Assembly (NCBI GenBank): GCA_020744225.1
Contig: JAGMWG010000006.1
Location: 1,612,001-1,676,000 of the forward strand
DNA from: Paraphoma chrysanthemicola
Lineage: Eukaryota; Ascomycota; Dothideomycetes; Pleosporales; Phaeosphaeriaceae
Length of the DNA: 64,000 nt
Reading direction: 5' to 3'
Both the position numbers and the translations under genes were made by a program. A model generated the notes under the pieces. That model did not search any database. It saw only the letters and a list, made by a program, of their open reading frames with translations, and was not told where the DNA came from. Shown here in pieces: positions 61,814 through 64,000 of this stretch; the stretch's first letter is position 1; each line of letters begins with the position of its first letter.

Positions 61814-62669
61814 TGGAACGGCGTAAATTTAAAGCGAATGCTGTCAAGCTGTTCTCGAGCACGACTACGTCTGTCGTGACGGTAGACAAATGTAGCAAAA
61901 TAATTTAGTAGAGGTCGAGAAGGTACTCAAGGCAGCCGCGCTTCGATATCGCGATGCACAAGGCTACGGCTGTGTCGACAAGGTTGGTCACCTGCATGCG
62001 ACCCCGCAAGGCAAACTCAGCCTCATCGACAAGCAACCATCATTGATCACGATACTTCATGCGCTGCCTGAGGAATAAGCTCCAGAAGTACATCTGCTTT
62101 GCAGCAAACAAGTCATGTACATACTGCGTGCAACCATCCTGGCAAGTGAGGCAGGCGCTGTTGGAACTAAGTGGTGCGACTCCGAGTTGTGTCAGATGAG
62201 GCAAGTACAAACGACAACATTTGCTGCATGTGTTGGAGCTGGAATAGTAGAGGGCTCAGGGTTGTTGCATCAAGTGTGAGAAGGGGAATGGTGTTGTGAG
62301 GGACGACAATTGCGATGGCAGTAGTGCGCGGTTTTACGTTGGCATTGTGGTGCTTAGGGAAGAGCGACTAACCGCTATATGGCGTGAGCGCATCGCGAAT
62401 GGATGCAAGCACACCCTGATCCAGAATCTGGGATAACTGTTACAGCGTGTCGGTCTTCAGTAGGCTGAAAAGTGCAAAGTGCGTTCCGAGGTGTGTGCAA
62501 GGGTCTCCAGAAGGGTCCTTCAGAAACATCCACGTGAAGTACCTAGCGCGGCACATATTATGTAACTTTCGTCATTCCAAATCTTACGTATCACTTCGAA
62601 CAAGAAACAGAAGTTCATGAATATATAAATTTCGTTATTCGCGAATGTATCATCAATGGTATTCCTTTT
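61814..62669. other. Intergenic, HET copy 2 to hydrolase
   Basis: 856 bases containing the promoter of HET copy 2 and the 3' region of the hydrolase. No gene is supported. Confidence 0.45.
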
Positions 62670-64000
62670 TCAACTGCGCGTCTCCTCAATCGGCACCTTA
62701 CTCGAATCCACACTCTTGTGATAGTGTCTACACGCCAATTCTCCGTGATCACTCTCGTCTCCATCGTCTTCGATCTGGAACATGCGTTTTAATTCTCTGC
62801 ATGCGACCATGTACTGCTCTCGTGCGCCGGGGCTCTCCCGTAACGGGTTTGGGGCTTTATCCCACCCTATAAAAAAGTCAGCGCAACTCATTTCAATGGA
62901 CAAGAGAAGCTACTCACCATGGGGGACTCCATCTATGCGATGATAATGTACTCGCTTGCCAAGGTCCTTTTGAAGGCGGTCACGGAACCGTTCACCCTCA
63001 GCAAGCAACATGTCCCATTCACAGCAGAACAGGACGATATCATCCGGCAGCGCCTCCAACATACGCGTTGGCGCAACACCAGGACTCAGCCAAGGATGTG
63101 CGAGATCCAAAGATGGCGGTTGAAGGTATGAGTCGTCGAAAAGCTCCGTAAACACCGCGGGAAGTTGTTGATCCGTCCGAGAACATGTCGCCCGGCGCTG
63201 CGCACGCGTCTGTGTATAATCCGTCGGCGGATAAAACGACACAATGCCGCGAATCTTAACTACAGCGCTGGAGCCCTCGGTCATGACCGACACTGCGCCA
63301 TTCGCCGAATTGTCTTTGTACGAGGATATGAGGGAGAGCGAGGACGCGCCAGTCTGGCGGAGCATAGCGATGCGATCGAGGCGAGACTTTTGCCGCACGA
63401 GAGGTAGCCGCGAGCTGTTCGGTGTATCGGGTGACAAGAATGTTGCTGGGGGTGGTTTGACCACGGCTTCTGGGACGTTGCCTGCGCGGCCGTCGATGAT
63501 AGGCGCGCCGGACGGTGTTCGATCGAAGAGTTCGCCCTGCAGACATAGCGGGACCGTGAAGCTCATGTTTCCTCCAGACGAAAAGCCCGAGACTGCGAAG
63601 CGGTCGGGGTCGAGCATGAGCTCGTCGGCATTTTGCGCCAGGTACAATATCGCATCGGCGCCGTCCTCGACTGCTGTCGGAAATGGTAGCTCGGGCGCAA
63701 GTCGGTAGTCGACGCTCACGACGACTGCTCCAACTTGCTCGACGACGACGCCACACCAGCGCGCATCGTCTTTGGCCGTTCCGAGCACGAAGCCTCCTCC
63801 ATGGAAATTGACCACAACAGGGTATCTCTTATTTCCCTTGAGTTTCTTCTGCCTCCTGTAGTCTTTGGGTACGTAGAAGTTGAGCTTGAATTTGCCCTTC
63901 AAGGGTGAGACGGTCGCGTCAATGTCTCTGTAGAAAGCGGGCTTCGGTGGTCGTGGTCGCGCTAGCTTATGCAGCATCATTCCGATACCCATAAGCACGC
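62670..64000 (-). CDS. Alpha/beta hydrolase (HSL-family esterase/lipase), 5' end beyond right edge
   Basis: A serine hydrolase of the hormone-sensitive-lipase family. Exons seen: 64000-62918 and 62866-62670, joined across a 51-base intron so that GVPHGWDKAPN is restored. The frame is still open at the window edge, so the start is missing or lies just outside; the first in-window ATG gives MGIGMMLHKL. Oxyanion motif HGGGFVLG, nucleophile motif GFSSGG, acid residue in CCEWDMLLAEG and catalytic His in GVPHGW form a complete triad. A Ser-rich insertion separates nucleophile and acid halves, longer than in bacterial relatives. The tail after the His is acidic. Probable cytosolic or lipid-associated carboxylesterase; substrate unknown. 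Confidence 0.92.

Noticed and set aside
13434..64000. CRISPR array, prophage or intact transposon
   Set aside because: No regularly spaced repeats, terminal repeats, or transposase/reverse-transcriptase motifs were seen, and the organism is a fungus.

Overview
The window reads as a chromosome segment of a filamentous ascomycete (Pezizomycotina). Genes are split by short introns, mostly 47 to 91 bp, with GTAAGT-like donors, CTAAC/CTGAC-like branch sites and YAG acceptors. Gene families include a ferrichrome-type NRPS, SidA, HET-domain proteins and a pisatin-demethylase-like P450. A Dothideomycete fits my impression of the proteins, but the sequence alone does not prove the class.

Region 1 (1-22.3 kb) is a hydroxamate siderophore locus. 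On the minus strand, an NRPS of ferrichrome-synthetase type (SidC/NPS2 family; four A-T-C modules followed by a T-C tail that leaves the window) is transcribed away from a full-size ABC-B transporter. The transporter is followed by sidA, the L-ornithine N5-monooxygenase that makes the hydroxamate precursor. The NRPS/ABC divergent promoter and the sidA promoter contain exact matches to ATCWGATAA, the site known for iron-repressing GATA factors (SreA/Sre1/Urbs1). Together they would supply N5-hydroxyornithine, assemble an intracellular or secreted ferrichrome-type siderophore and move it across a membrane.

Region 2 (23.2-51.5 kb) is a gene-dense conserved block: a YAK1/DYRK kinase, eIF3 subunit c (NIP1), ESCRT-II Vps22/SNF8, the U5 snRNP factor AAR2, a LITAF-domain protein, a PAP2-family lipid phosphatase, two fungal proteins of unknown function, the AAA ATPase AFG2/DRG1, and a large probably mitochondrial protein with an internal duplication.

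Region 3 (51.5-64 kb) is sparser and looks accessory: 3.3 kb with only one weak spliced small-gene candidate, a microsomal P450, two tandem HET-domain genes on the same strand, and an alpha/beta hydrolase truncated by the right edge.

No tRNA, rRNA, CRISPR array or intact transposon could be supported. Exon boundaries are inferred from reading frame and splice consensus; coordinates given for spliced genes are the outer CDS limits.
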